The notes beneath the pieces were generated by a model. The model did not search any database and had not been told where the DNA came from. It saw nothing but the letters and a program-made list of their open reading frames with translations. A DNA stretch of 64,000 nucleotides from Sedimentitalea sp042687825 (GTDB lineage Bacteria; Pseudomonadota; Alphaproteobacteria; Rhodobacterales; Rhodobacteraceae), in assembly GCF_042687825.1 (NCBI RefSeq), contig NZ_JBHUQE010000007.1, positions 93,884 to 157,883 on the forward strand, written 5' to 3'. The position numbers were made by a program, and so were the translations under genes. Numbering within the stretch: position 1 is the stretch's first letter; each line of letters begins with the position of its first letter. Below, one piece after another: positions 8,184 to 17,207 of the stretch.

Positions 8184-9247
8184 CCCTGAAGCAGCATATC
8201 CTGACGCGCATCCGGCAGGATGGCCCGATCAGTGTCGCCGCCTATATGCAGGATTGCCTCCTGCACCCGACGCTGGGTTACTACGTGACCCGCGATCCGC
8301 TGGGCGTGTCGGGCGATTTCACGACCGCGCCGGAAATCAGCCAGATGTTCGGCGAACTGATCGGCCTGGCGCTGGCCCAGGCCTGGATCGATCAGGGGCG
8401 CCCCGCGCCGTTTACGCTGGCGGAACTGGGGCCGGGGCGCGGCACGCTGATGGCCGATCTGCTGCGCGCCACCGCTGCGGTGCCCGGTTTTCAGGCCGCT
8501 GCCCATATCGTTCTGATCGAGGCCTCGCCGATCCTGCGCGCCGCCCAGGCAGAGCGGCTGACCGGGCATGCGCCCGACTGGCGGGACCGGGTCGACCAGT
8601 TGCCCGAACAACCGCTGTTTCTGGTTGCCAACGAGTTCTTTGACGCCCTGCCGATCCGCCAGTTCGTGCGCGCAGGCACGGGATGGCGCGAGCGCCGCGT
8701 TGGCGCACAGGGCCAGGAGCTGGTTTTCGGCCTGACCCCGGCCACCGCATCGCCAGCGCTGGCGCACCGGCTGGCCGACACGCGCGACGGTGATCTGGTC
8801 GAACATTGCCCGGCGGCGGAAACCGTCACCGCCGAAGTGGCGCGGCGAATCGCGACCCATGGCGGCGCCGCCCTGATCGTGGATTATGGCGACTGGCGAT
8901 CTCTGGGCGATACGCTGCAAGCATTGAAAGACCATGAACCCGCTGAAATTCTGAACACTCCCGGCAACGCCGATCTGACCGCGCATGTGGATTTCGAGAC
9001 CTTGTGCACGGCCGCAACCGCTGCAGGTTGCGCTCATACCCGCTTGACGACACAAGGGGTTTTCCTGGAACGGCTGGGCATCACCGCCCGCGCCCAGGCT
9101 CTGGCCCAACCCCTGCAGGGCGCGGCGCTGGATTCGCTGGTGGCCGCGCATCGCCGGTTGACGCACCCCGACGAAATGGGAAACCTGTTCAAGACGCTGG
9201 GACTGTTTCCCACCCAGAGCAACCCGCCACCCGGATTAGAGCGATGA
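8180..9247 (+). CDS. MidA/NDUFAF7-like SAM-dependent methyltransferase
   Basis: 355 residues. Residues 32-50 (LGYYVTRDPLGVSGDFTTA) and the SAM-binding motif AELGPGRGT at 81-89 are characteristic of the MidA family. NEFFDALPIRQF near 153-164 and the VDYGD motif follow. NDUFAF7, the mitochondrial member, methylates an arginine of complex I; bacterial members are presumed protein arginine methyltransferases, possibly also acting on complex I. The ATG overlaps the lgt stop by four bases, and its own stop overlaps pgeF. Confidence 0.9.
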   Translation: MTLKQHILTRIRQDGPISVAAYMQDCLLHPTLGYYVTRDPLGVSGDFTTAPEISQMFGELIGLALAQAWIDQGRPAPFTLAELGPGRGTLMADLLRATAAVPGFQAAAHIVLIEASPILRAAQAERLTGHAPDWRDRVDQLPEQPLFLVANEFFDALPIRQFVRAGTGWRERRVGAQGQELVFGLTPATASPALAHRLADTRDGDLVEHCPAAETVTAEVARRIATHGGAALIVDYGDWRSLGDTLQALKDHEPAEILNTPGNADLTAHVDFETLCTAATAAGCAHTRLTTQGVFLERLGITARAQALAQPLQGAALDSLVAAHRRLTHPDEMGNLFKTLGLFPTQSNPPPGLER

Positions 9248-9999
9248 CACTGGAAATCCTGACCTCGGACAGCCTGTCGCCTCTGCGGCACGGGTTCTTC
9301 ACCCGCAACGGCGGCGCATCCTCGGGCGTGTTTTCCGGGCTGAACTGCGGTCCCGGATCGTCGGACCAGAGCGATGTGGTCGCGATCAACCGCGCCCGCG
9401 TCGCCGAGGCGATGCAGGTCGCACCTGACAGGCTGGTGGCGGTGCATCAGGTGCATTCCCCGGATGTGATCACCGTGACAGAGCCGCTGACGGGCAAGCC
9501 TGTGGCCGATGCGCTGGTGACCGCGACACCTGGGCTGGCCCTGTCGGTGCTGACCGCCGATTGCCAGCCGGTGCTGTTCGCCGATGCCGGCGCCGGTGTG
9601 ATCGGCGCCGCCCATGCCGGTTGGCGCGGCGCACTGGACGGTGTGCTCGAGGCCACCCTGGACGCGATGGAAAGCCTGGGCGCGACACGCCGGAACACTG
9701 TGGCCGTCATCGGGCCGTCGATCAGCCAGCGTGCCTATGAGGTCGGCCCGGAGTTCCTGGAGGACTTTCTGGCGGACGACCCGGACAACGCCCGCTTTTT
9801 CGCCAATGGCGACGGCGACAGGCTGCAGTTCGATCTGCCCGGCTATGGTCTGCACCGGCTGCGCAGCGCGGGCATCGGCCAGGCCGAATGGACCCGCCAT
9901 TGCACCTATTCCGACCCGGACCGGTTTTATTCCTACCGCCGCAGCACCCATGCCAAGGACGCCGATTACGGCCGCCTGATCTCGGTCATCCGGCTCTAG
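9244..9999 (+). CDS. pgeF: Peptidoglycan editing factor PgeF (YfiH/LACC1 family)
   Basis: 251 residues. The conserved metal and catalytic motifs are present: HQVHS near 69-73, LTADCQPVLFAD near 104-115 and AAHAGWRG near 123-130. In Escherichia coli PgeF hydrolyses wrongly incorporated UDP-MurNAc-L-Ser precursors, and homologues act on purine nucleosides. The start overlaps the upstream methyltransferase stop (ATGA). Together with lgt this makes a cell-envelope-linked operon. Confidence 0.92.
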   Translation: MTLEILTSDSLSPLRHGFFTRNGGASSGVFSGLNCGPGSSDQSDVVAINRARVAEAMQVAPDRLVAVHQVHSPDVITVTEPLTGKPVADALVTATPGLALSVLTADCQPVLFADAGAGVIGAAHAGWRGALDGVLEATLDAMESLGATRRNTVAVIGPSISQRAYEVGPEFLEDFLADDPDNARFFANGDGDRLQFDLPGYGLHRLRSAGIGQAEWTRHCTYSDPDRFYSYRRSTHAKDADYGRLISVIRL

Positions 10000-10100
10000 C
10001 GACCGGCCCTGCGGGATTAACCAGTTTCGCTTACACTTCGTTGACAATTTGAGAGAATTTCGGCCAAAACTGTACCAATGCAGATTTGATACACACCTGT

Positions 10101-10139
10101 GTCGATCTGCGTTGTCGGTGGGGGCCGACGCAGATCGAC
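10101..10139 (+). repeat. Long hairpin in the leader of the Hint gene
   Basis: GTCGATCTGCGT at 10101-10112 is perfectly inverted as ACGCAGATCGAC at 10128-10139, leaving a 15-base loop in which CGG and CCG could also pair. It ends 22 bases before the ATG at 10162. No T-run follows, so it is not a standard terminator. It could be an operator for a dimeric regulator or an RNA structure in the 5' leader. Confidence 0.7.
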
Positions 10140-10161
10140 CGTAAATACGGATCGATTGACC

Positions 10162-10947
10162 ATGACTCTATCCTCTCCGTTGCCGCGCGCGGTGCAGCGC
10201 GCCATCCAGTCCACCCCTCCGGCCCTGCGGGGCGTGACAGCCGGTGCCGCACAACCGAAACCGCAGCTGCGCCGCTATCAGGTGATGTCCCTGCAACCCG
10301 ATGGAAACATCGCCGAATCGCGGCATGTGGCGCCCGCGCTGCGCCTGTTCGAGGACGCTTTCTGCGCCTTTTCACGCGGCTCGCTGGTGGAAACCGAAGC
10401 CGGACCGGTGGCCGTAGAGGATCTGCTGCCGGGCGACCGGATCGTCACCGCCGGCGGCGCCGTCCTGCCGCTGTTGTGGAAGGGCAGCACCACGCTGGTG
10501 CCCGGGCGGCCGGGACCACAGGGCCGCAACCTGCGCCTGACCCGGATCATGGCCGACAGTTTCGGGCTGCAACGCCCGATTTCCTATGTGCTGACAGGGC
10601 CTTCGGCGCGGTTGCTGCACGTGCCGGATCACCTGCGCGCCCTGACCGGTGGCCGACAGATGCTGACCCCGGTGCAGCAGTTTCAGGACGGCTGCAATGT
10701 CATCGACAGCGCACCGCCGACCGCCGTCGAACTGTTTCACCTCTGCCTGCCACGTCATTCGGTGATCCGCGTTGCCGGGTTGGAGTTCGAAACCTATCAC
10801 CCCGGCCCGAACGCCCTGCGGCAGATGACACCGGCCATGCGCCGGGTGTTTCTGGACCTGTTTCCGCATATCGGCAACAGCGGCGATTTCGGTCCGCTGG
10901 CGCATGGCCGCGCCGATGACGGCGCGATGGACGCCCGCGACGGCTGA
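10162..10947 (+). CDS. Stand-alone Hint-domain protein
   Basis: 261 residues. The Hint (hedgehog/intein) fold is indicated by FSRGSLVETEAGPVAVEDLLPGD at residues 71-93 (cited as the conserved blocks FSRGSLVE and VAVEDLLPGD), then ILLWKG-like and DHLRALT segments. When aligned with the usual C-F-T-x-G-T start, the nucleophilic Cys position is Ala, and a Cys sits one residue earlier, so self-cleavage is doubtful. Rhodobacterales carry many such short Hint proteins of unknown function. No signal peptide is evident. The ATG at 10162 is preferred over an open extension to 10099. A strong hairpin precedes it, and the Lrp gene downstream is convergent. Confidence 0.8.
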   Translation: MTLSSPLPRAVQRAIQSTPPALRGVTAGAAQPKPQLRRYQVMSLQPDGNIAESRHVAPALRLFEDAFCAFSRGSLVETEAGPVAVEDLLPGDRIVTAGGAVLPLLWKGSTTLVPGRPGPQGRNLRLTRIMADSFGLQRPISYVLTGPSARLLHVPDHLRALTGGRQMLTPVQQFQDGCNVIDSAPPTAVELFHLCLPRHSVIRVAGLEFETYHPGPNALRQMTPAMRRVFLDLFPHIGNSGDFGPLAHGRADDGAMDARDG

Positions 10948-10977
10948 CCGGCCATCGTGCGGCCGCCGTTGGTGGCG

Positions 10978-11478
10978 TCAGGCGGTGCGGCTCAGCCGTT
11001 CCTCGAGAATGTCAAACGGCACGCCGGGTTCGTCCTTGGCGCCGCGGATCACCAGCGAAGTCTTGACGCTGGCGACATTGGGCGTAGCCAGCAAATCGCC
11101 GGTCAGGAAATTCTGGAAACTGCTCAGGTCCGGGGCCACGCATTTGAGAATGAAATCGACCTCGCCGTTCAGCATGTGGCACTCGCGCACCAGCGGCCAG
11201 TTGCGGCAGCGTTCCTCAAAAGCGCTGAGCTCGGTCTGGGCCTGGCTGTCCAGCCCCACCATGGCAAAGACCTGCACCTCGAACCCCAGTTCACGGGCAT
11301 CGACCTCGGCGTGATAGCCGCGGATCAGCCCCGATTCCTCAAGCGTGCGCACCCGGCGCAGGCAGGGCGGCGCCGAAATGCCCACCCGCTTGGCCAGTTC
11401 CACGTTGGTCATCCGACCGTCGGCCTGCAGTTCCGAAAGGATCTTGCGATCAATCGGATCGAGGCGTGTTGCGACCAT
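10978..11478 (-). CDS. Lrp/AsnC-family transcriptional regulator
   Basis: 166 residues from the ATG at 11478, chosen because GGGAG lies eight bases upstream; a GTG at 11487 is open but too close to that site. The N-terminal winged helix-turn-helix (LDPIDRKILSELQADGR, then NVELAKRVGIS) is followed by the RAM ligand-binding domain. Lrp-type regulators sense amino acids and control their metabolism. The gene is divergent from trxB, a placement that recurs in Rhodobacterales. A putative promoter with an operator-like repeat lies upstream. Confidence 0.93.
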   Translation of the reverse strand: MVATRLDPIDRKILSELQADGRMTNVELAKRVGISAPPCLRRVRTLEESGLIRGYHAEVDARELGFEVQVFAMVGLDSQAQTELSAFEERCRNWPLVRECHMLNGEVDFILKCVAPDLSSFQNFLTGDLLATPNVASVKTSLVIRGAKDEPGVPFDILEERLSRTA

Positions 11479-11504
11479 GTTCTGCACTCCCGGAATTTGC
11501 GTTT

Positions 11505-11532
11505 CTTATAGCAGCACCGCCGGTGTGCGCAA
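11505..11532 (-). promoter_or_regulatory. Candidate promoter of the Lrp gene with internal palindrome
   Basis: On the minus strand TTGCGC (11532-11527) and TATAAG (11510-11505) are separated by 16 bases. Between them CACCG-C-CGGTG (11515-11525) forms a perfect inverted repeat, well placed for autoregulation by the Lrp protein. No experiment or alignment supports it yet. Confidence 0.4.
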
Positions 11533-11707
11533 TAATATTTCGCTGCATCGCAACATGTCTTTGGGACCTTTCGCCGCCGCATTTGGCACCCGCCGGGATC
11601 GCCGCGGTCGCTGGTCCGGATTGGGGCTTTAAGACCCGTGGGAGCGCCGCTATATCGGCACCGCGACGGGCCACGCGCCCGGCGGGCATGTCATTATGGG
11701 GGTCGTC

Positions 11708-12652
11708 ATGGGCGAAACGCGTCACACCAGGGTTCTGATCATCGGCTCCGGCCCGGCTGGATATACCGCCGGCGTCTATGCCAGCCGGGCCATGCTGAAC
11801 CCGCTGCTGGTACAGGGCATCGAGCCCGGCGGGCAGTTGACCACCACCACCGAAGTCGAGAACTGGCCTGGCGACACCGAGGTGCAGGGCCCCGACCTGA
11901 TGCTGCGTATGGAGGCCCATGCCAAGGCGGTGGGCTGCGAGATCGTCGGCGACATCATCACCGATCTGGACCTGTCGCAGCGCCCTTTCACCGCCAAGGG
12001 CGACAGCGGCACCACCTATACCGCCGACGCGGTTATTCTGGCGACCGGCGCCCGGGCGAAATGGCTGGGCCTGGCCAGCGAGGAAAAGTTCAAGGGGTTT
12101 GGCGTTTCGGCCTGCGCCACCTGTGACGGGTTCTTTTACCGAGGGCAGGAAATCGTCGTTGTCGGCGGCGGCAATACCGCCGTCGAAGAGGCTCTGTTCC
12201 TGACCAATTTTGCCAGCAAGGTAACGCTGATTCACCGGCGCGACGAACTGCGCGCAGAGAAAATCCTGATCGACCGGCTGATGAAGAACCCCAAGATCGA
12301 GCCGCTGTGGTTCCACGTGCTGGACGAGGTTTCCGGCACCGAGAACCCGCTGGGCGTCGAAGCGGTGCGGGCCAAGCATGTGAAGACCGGCGAGATCACC
12401 GAGATCCCGGCCAAGGGCGTGTTCATTGCCATCGGTCACGCCCCGGCCAACGAATTGGTCAAGGATGTGCTGGAAACCCATATGGGCGGCTATGTCGTAA
12501 CCAAACCGGACAGCACCGAGACCAGCATCCCCGGGGTTTTTGCCGCCGGCGACCTGACCGATCATAAGTACCGTCAGGCGGTAACCAGCGCCGGCATGGG
12601 CTGCATGGCGGCCCTGGAGGCCGAGCGGTTCCTGGCCGAACAGGACGGCTGA
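11708..12652 (+). CDS. trxB: Thioredoxin-disulfide reductase
   Basis: 314 residues, typical for the low-molecular-weight enzyme that reduces thioredoxin with NADPH via FAD. FAD motif LIIGSGPAGYTAGVYASRA is near 9-27, the redox-active CATC is within ACATCDGFF near 136-144, NADPH-binding VVGGGNTAVEEA near 153-164, and a C-terminal FAD motif GVFAAGDL. The start at 11708 has GGGGG six bases upstream; an in-frame ATG at 11696 is an alternative. Divergent from the Lrp regulator. Confidence 0.96.
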   Translation: MGETRHTRVLIIGSGPAGYTAGVYASRAMLNPLLVQGIEPGGQLTTTTEVENWPGDTEVQGPDLMLRMEAHAKAVGCEIVGDIITDLDLSQRPFTAKGDSGTTYTADAVILATGARAKWLGLASEEKFKGFGVSACATCDGFFYRGQEIVVVGGGNTAVEEALFLTNFASKVTLIHRRDELRAEKILIDRLMKNPKIEPLWFHVLDEVSGTENPLGVEAVRAKHVKTGEITEIPAKGVFIAIGHAPANELVKDVLETHMGGYVVTKPDSTETSIPGVFAAGDLTDHKYRQAVTSAGMGCMAALEAERFLAEQDG

Positions 12653-12902
12653 CTCGGCGGTCCCCTGGCGCGGAGCGGCACCTGTCCGGCGCCGCTGTTC
12701 CTCAGATCATATCCGGTATGCGCTGTGCGCAACGGAACAGCACGAATTCGCGCGATTTTCCCCGGATTGCGGCGACAAACCGTGCCAAAACCGCTCAGTC
12801 GCGGAAAATCCGATGCAGGCCGCTAGACTTTCGCGACGCTGTGGGTCTATGCCGCCCGCGACCGGGTCGTCCTGATCCGCACGCCACATCAAAAACGAGA
12901 GT

Positions 12903-14624
12903 ATGACCATGACGATGCTAGCCAATCTGGCCCCGATCCCGGAACTGTATGTTTCCTATGACTCGGCCCAGAAGCTGAAGATCGAAGCCGGTAACCTGAA
13001 GAGCCACGACCTGTCGCCGCGCCAGATCTGCGATCTGGAACTTTTGATGAATGGCGGTTTCAGCCCGCTCAAGGGCTTTCTTGGCCAGGCCGACTATGAT
13101 GGTGTCGTGGAAGACATGCGCCTGTCGGACGGCAGCCTGTGGCCGATGCCGATTAACCTGGACGTGTCCGAGGAATTCGCCGACAGCCTTGAACTGGGCG
13201 AGGACATCGCCCTGCGCGATCAGGAAGGCGTCATCCTGGCCACCATGACCGTGACCGACCGCTGGACCCCGGACAAGTCGCGCGAGGCGGAAAAGGTCTT
13301 TGGTGCCGACGATCTGGCGCATCCGGCCGTCAACTATCTGCACAACACGGCCGGCAAGGTCTATCTGGGCGGTCCGGTGACCGGCATCCAGCAGCCGGTG
13401 CATTACGATTTCCGCGGCAGCCGCGACACGCCCAACGAATTGCGCGCCTATTTCCGCAAGCTGGGCTGGCGCCGCATCGTGGCGTTCCAGACCCGCAATC
13501 CGCTGCACCGGGCGCATCAGGAACTGACCTTTCGTGCCGCCAAAGAGGCCCAGGCCAACCTGCTGATCCATCCCGTCGTCGGCATGACCAAGCCCGGCGA
13601 TGTCGATCATTTCACCCGCGTGCGCTGCTACGAGGCGGTGCTCGACAAGTACCCGGCCGCCACCACCACCATGAGCCTGCTGAACCTGGCCATGCGCATG
13701 GGCGGCCCCCGCGAGGCGGTCTGGCACGGTCTGATCCGCAAGAATCACGGCTGCACCCATTTCATCGTCGGCCGCGACCATGCCGGACCCGGCAAGAACT
13801 CGGCGGGCGAGGATTTCTATGGCGCTTACGACGCGCAGGACCTGTTCCGCAAACACCAGGACGAGATCGGCGTCGAGATGGTCGATTTCCGCCACATGGT
13901 CTATGTCCAGGAGCGCGCGCAATACGAACCCAATGACGAGATCCCCGATCGCGACAAGGTCACGATCCTGAACATCTCGGGCACCGAACTGCGCCGTCGT
14001 TTGCAGGAAGGGCTGGAAATTCCGGAATGGTTCAGCTTTCCCGAGGTGGTCAAGGAACTGCGCCGCACCCGGCCGCCGCGCTCGAAACAGGGTTTTACCG
14101 TCTTTTTCACCGGTTTCTCGGGGTCTGGAAAATCGACCATCGCCAACGCGCTGATGGTCAAGCTGATGGAGATGGGCGGGCGTCCGGTGACCCTGTTGGA
14201 TGGCGATATCGTGCGCAAGAACCTGTCCAGTGAACTGGGCTTTTCCAAGGAACACCGCGACCTGAACATCCGCCGCATTGGCTATGTCGCCAGCGAGATC
14301 ACCAAGAATGGCGGCATCGCCATCTGCGCGCCCATCGCGCCCTATGCCAGCACCCGCCGGGCGGTGCGCGAAGATGTCGAGCAATACGGTGCCTTTCTCG
14401 AAGTGCATGTCTCGACCAGCATCGAAGAATGCGAACGCCGCGACCGCAAAGGGCTGTACAAGCTGGCCCGCGAAGGCAAGATCAAGGAATTCACCGGCAT
14501 CTCCGACCCTTATGACGTGCCCGAGAACCCGGAACTGCGGGTCGAAACCGAGAATGTCGAGGTCGACAACTGCGCCCATCAGGTGTTGCTGAAACTGGAA
14601 AGCATGGGCCTGATCGCCGGCTGA
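12903..14624 (+). CDS. sat/cysC: Bifunctional sulfate adenylyltransferase/adenylylsulfate kinase
   Basis: 573 residues, a fusion of ATP sulfurylase (residues 1-390) with APS kinase (395-573). The first domain makes APS from sulfate and ATP; the second phosphorylates APS to PAPS. ATP sulfurylase motifs are QTRNPLHRAH at 196-205 and GRDHAGPG at about 290. The APS kinase P-loop GFSGSGKST is at 404-412, followed by LLDGD and the ELGFS/APIAPY region. The start is uncertain: the ATGs at 12903, 12909 and 12915 share one GAGAG site, which best fits 12909. The gene stands alone, away from other cys genes. Confidence 0.94.
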   Translation: MTMTMLANLAPIPELYVSYDSAQKLKIEAGNLKSHDLSPRQICDLELLMNGGFSPLKGFLGQADYDGVVEDMRLSDGSLWPMPINLDVSEEFADSLELGEDIALRDQEGVILATMTVTDRWTPDKSREAEKVFGADDLAHPAVNYLHNTAGKVYLGGPVTGIQQPVHYDFRGSRDTPNELRAYFRKLGWRRIVAFQTRNPLHRAHQELTFRAAKEAQANLLIHPVVGMTKPGDVDHFTRVRCYEAVLDKYPAATTTMSLLNLAMRMGGPREAVWHGLIRKNHGCTHFIVGRDHAGPGKNSAGEDFYGAYDAQDLFRKHQDEIGVEMVDFRHMVYVQERAQYEPNDEIPDRDKVTILNISGTELRRRLQEGLEIPEWFSFPEVVKELRRTRPPRSKQGFTVFFTGFSGSGKSTIANALMVKLMEMGGRPVTLLDGDIVRKNLSSELGFSKEHRDLNIRRIGYVASEITKNGGIAICAPIAPYASTRRAVREDVEQYGAFLEVHVSTSIEECERRDRKGLYKLAREGKIKEFTGISDPYDVPENPELRVETENVEVDNCAHQVLLKLESMGLIAG

Positions 14625-14648
14625 CCAGACCGCCCTGCCGCAAGACAT

Positions 14649-14675
14649 CTGCCCGCCGCCCCGTGTGGCGGGCAG
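14649..14675. terminator. Hairpin between convergent genes
   Basis: CTGCCCGCC and GGCGGGCAG form a nine-base stem with a nine-base loop between the convergent sat/cysC and GT10 genes. There is no T-run on the plus strand and only a poor one on the minus strand, so it would be a weak or factor-assisted terminator for both. Confidence 0.4.
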
Positions 14676-14709
14676 CCCGGTCTGAAAGGATCGTTTCGGA
14701 TCGTTGCCG

Positions 14710-15579
14710 CTAAAGACTGTCGCGCAGTGCCGTGGCGGCGCGGGTTTCCAGATGGTCAAAAGTGGCGGCCACGGGTTTGATCGCCCGCAGGGCCGGCAGC
14801 CGCCGCTGGTAATCCTCGACCGAGGCCGCGCGGATCGCGTCCTGCATCCGGGCCTCTGAATCGCACAGGATCATCGCCGAGGTGTCGATGAATTCCCCGA
14901 TATTCGGGCAGCCCCAATAGATCGGCACGGTTTCGCACAGGATCGCGTCGATCAGCTTTTCCGAGAAATAGTTCGGTTGCTGCACGTTCTCGATCACGAT
15001 CGAATAGCGGAACGGCGCCAGCCCGTCCGATTTCCTGTCAAACGGGGTATAGCCCCGCCCCATCACCTGCACATCCAGGCGCTGCTGCTGCACGAATTCC
15101 ACCATGGCGTGGCGCAGCTTGTGACCGGGATGGTCGCGTTTGGCCGAGGCGATCAGCGACATATGCGCGGTTTTCTCGATGCTCAGATCGCGCCAGTCCG
15201 GTACCCATGTGGTGCCATAGGGCAGGAAAATGCCGTTGGGTATCCGCGCCAGAAAATCGCGGTCATAGCTGAATACGCGAAAAAATCGCCGATGCGTTGC
15301 CCGCAACAGCCGCAGGTGATGACCATGCATGATGTTGGGTTCCACCACCATCATCGACACCCGGGCCGGACAGTGCCAGCGCGGCCGGACATGTAATGCG
15401 GTCTTGGGATAGACAATCAGATGGTCATCCGGGGCCATATCGGCGACGCGTTTGCCGGTCAGCCGGTCGGGGCATCCCAGCGGCCAGTTCAGTTCGGATA
15501 GGGGGCGCTGCGCATTGGCCGCCCCCAGCGTCAGACCATAGGGCAGGATCGCGATTGCCGGGTCGGTTGCCCCCGTCAC
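14710..15579 (-). CDS. Glycosyltransferase family 10 (fucosyltransferase-like)
   Basis: 289 residues from a GTG at 15579 that overlaps the phzF-like stop (GTGA). The key block is SIVIENVQQPNYFSEKLID followed by CETVPIYWGCPNIGEFID, which matches the GDP-fucose-binding motif of alpha-1,3-fucosyltransferases. The family transfers fucose or a related sugar to surface glycans; donor and acceptor are inferred. The frame remains open 60 codons further upstream but there it overlaps phzF in another frame. No membrane helix is seen. No polysaccharide cluster is nearby, so its substrate is not given by context. Confidence 0.8.
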   Translation of the reverse strand: MTGATDPAIAILPYGLTLGAANAQRPLSELNWPLGCPDRLTGKRVADMAPDDHLIVYPKTALHVRPRWHCPARVSMMVVEPNIMHGHHLRLLRATHRRFFRVFSYDRDFLARIPNGIFLPYGTTWVPDWRDLSIEKTAHMSLIASAKRDHPGHKLRHAMVEFVQQQRLDVQVMGRGYTPFDRKSDGLAPFRYSIVIENVQQPNYFSEKLIDAILCETVPIYWGCPNIGEFIDTSAMILCDSEARMQDAIRAASVEDYQRRLPALRAIKPVAATFDHLETRAATALRDSL

Positions 15580-16463
15580 GGTGCCGCCCCGGACAGCATC
15601 AGCCGGCCCTGCATCAGCACATGCGCCCGCCCGGCCACCTTTATGCCGGTCATCGCATCGGGCGGTCCGACCCGGCTGACACGGGCCGCGCCCGGGCGGT
15701 CCATCCAGTGCCCCTGTTCGGCCGTGAACACGTCCTTGTCCATCAGGCCATGCCGCCACAGATAGGCGGCCATCGCGCCGGTCGCCGAGCCGGTAAACGG
15801 ATCCTCGCGCGGGCCCGGCGGCGCCAGCAGCAGGCGCGAAAACGTGTCGCCCGCCGCCGTGGCGCCTTTCAGTGTCACCAGAAACGGTTCCATCATGTCG
15901 GTACCGTCATGGCCGAAACCGGCGGCCAGATCGCCCAGCGCCTCGATATTCAGCCGCGCGGCGCGCAGATCGCCATGGTCGCGCAAGACCGTGATGCAGA
16001 AAGGCAGCCCCGTTGACACCAGTTGCGGCGGTGCGATCACCGCATCGGGGGTCAGCCCGACGACATGGGCCACCCGCGCCGCGCTGACCTCTTGTCCGAC
16101 AACCGGCGCGACCTGGGTCATTTCGATCAGATCGCCATCCAGATCCACAGTCACCAGCCCGGCGCCGGTCTCCAGCACCAGCCGGCTGCCGGGGATTTCA
16201 CCGCGCGCGCGCAAAGCCGCCACGGTGGCGATGGTGGGATGGCCGGCAAAAGGGATTTCGCGACTGGCCAGGAAATAGCGCACGCGCAGATCGGCCACAT
16301 CGGACGGGCCGGTAAAGGTGCATTCCACCAGCGAGGTTTCGCGCACATAGGCCATGCAGGTCTCGGCCGCTAGCGCCGCCGCGCCATGCACCACGGCACA
16401 GCCATTGCCGCCAAAAGGCCGGTCGGTGAACGCATCCACCCAGTCAAAGTCATAGGATGCCAT
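15576..16463 (-). CDS. PhzF-family isomerase
   Basis: 295 residues. The family motifs are DAFTDRPFGGNGCAVV near 10-25, the catalytic Glu in SLVECTF near 45-51, PFAGHPTIAT near 71-80, and DPFTGSATGAMAAYLW near 225-240. PhzF-like enzymes isomerise small metabolites through a glutamate acid/base; outside phenazine producers the substrate is mostly unknown, and no phenazine genes are present here. Coupled to the GT10 gene downstream by a four-base overlap. Confidence 0.9.
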   Translation of the reverse strand: MASYDFDWVDAFTDRPFGGNGCAVVHGAAALAAETCMAYVRETSLVECTFTGPSDVADLRVRYFLASREIPFAGHPTIATVAALRARGEIPGSRLVLETGAGLVTVDLDGDLIEMTQVAPVVGQEVSAARVAHVVGLTPDAVIAPPQLVSTGLPFCITVLRDHGDLRAARLNIEALGDLAAGFGHDGTDMMEPFLVTLKGATAAGDTFSRLLLAPPGPREDPFTGSATGAMAAYLWRHGLMDKDVFTAEQGHWMDRPGAARVSRVGPPDAMTGIKVAGRAHVLMQGRLMLSGAAP

Positions 16464-16501
16464 GGCGGCCCCTTCCTCAGGATTGGGCCGCGCGCGGGCC
16501 G

Positions 16502-16726
16502 TTAGTGCACCGCCACCGGCGCATAGTCGTTTTGCCGGGCCAGCGCAAAAGCCATCCGGCGGTCGGCCACTAGCGCCAACTGCTGGCCATCCGCGGCGTG
16601 CACGGCATAGAGATGCTGCAACTCACCGGCTTCGGCCCTGACGGCCTTGGGCAGATCGGCCACGTCCACGGTTTTGACATAGACGATACGATTGTCCATC
16701 TGGTCGAAATTGTAAGGAGTGTTCAT
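16502..16726 (-). CDS. DUF1150 family protein
   Basis: 74 residues with the motif IVYVKTVDVADLP and a C-terminal LALVADRRMAFALARQNDYAPVAVH-type ending (cited in part). The family is confined mainly to alphaproteobacteria and its function is unknown. It begins three bases after the hsp20 stop on the same strand and should be on the same heat-shock transcript, so a role in protein quality control is a fair guess. Confidence 0.85.
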   Translation of the reverse strand: MNTPYNFDQMDNRIVYVKTVDVADLPKAVRAEAGELQHLYAVHAADGQQLALVADRRMAFALARQNDYAPVAVH

Positions 16727-16729
16727 GAC

Positions 16730-17143
16730 TTACCCTTTCCTGATGTTGATCTTCTGCACCACGGCTTCGGGCTTGGCCCGTGTCAGGTCGACATGCAGCA
16801 GACCGTTTTCCATGATCGCCTCGCCCACCTCGACGCCATCCGCCAGCACGAACATGCGCTGGAACTGACGCGCCGCGATGCCGCGATGCAGAAATACCCG
16901 CCCCTCGCTGTCATCCTTCTGCCGCCCACGGATCACCAGCTGGCGGTCCTCGACGGTGATCGACAGGTCGTCTTGGGAAAACCCGGCCACGGCCAGGGTG
17001 ATCCGATAGGAAAAATCCGACGTCTGTTCGATATTGAACGGGGGATAGCCTTCGTTGCCGGTCTTTGACGACCGTTCCAACAGGCGTTCCAACTGCTCGA
17101 ATCCCAACAGATGCGGGTATGAGCCCAGAGTAAGTTTCGACAC
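16730..17143 (-). CDS. Small heat-shock protein (Hsp20/IbpA type)
   Basis: 137 residues from a GTG at 17143 with AAAGGA eight bases upstream. The alpha-crystallin domain spans residues 37-125, with YPPFNIEQTSDFSYRITLAV, FSQDDLSITVEDRQLVIRG and FLHRGIAARQFQRMF (given as short blocks), and a G-L-L-H-V strand near 113. The protein holds unfolding substrates for DnaK/ClpB. A strong RpoH-type promoter lies 65 bases upstream, and DUF1150 follows in the same transcript. A longer open frame to 17653 is an artefact crossing the neighbouring gene. Confidence 0.94.
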   Translation of the reverse strand: MSKLTLGSYPHLLGFEQLERLLERSSKTGNEGYPPFNIEQTSDFSYRITLAVAGFSQDDLSITVEDRQLVIRGRQKDDSEGRVFLHRGIAARQFQRMFVLADGVEVGEAIMENGLLHVDLTRAKPEAVVQKINIRKG

Positions 17144-17207
17144 GTGTTTCGTCCTTTGACAAGAAAAGCGACGGTTCGCACGGCCCCGGTTCGGCAACCG
17201 CACGCCA

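Noticed and set aside
10041..10046. TTGACA as -35 element for the Hint gene
   Set aside because: No acceptable -10 element at 16-18 bases downstream.
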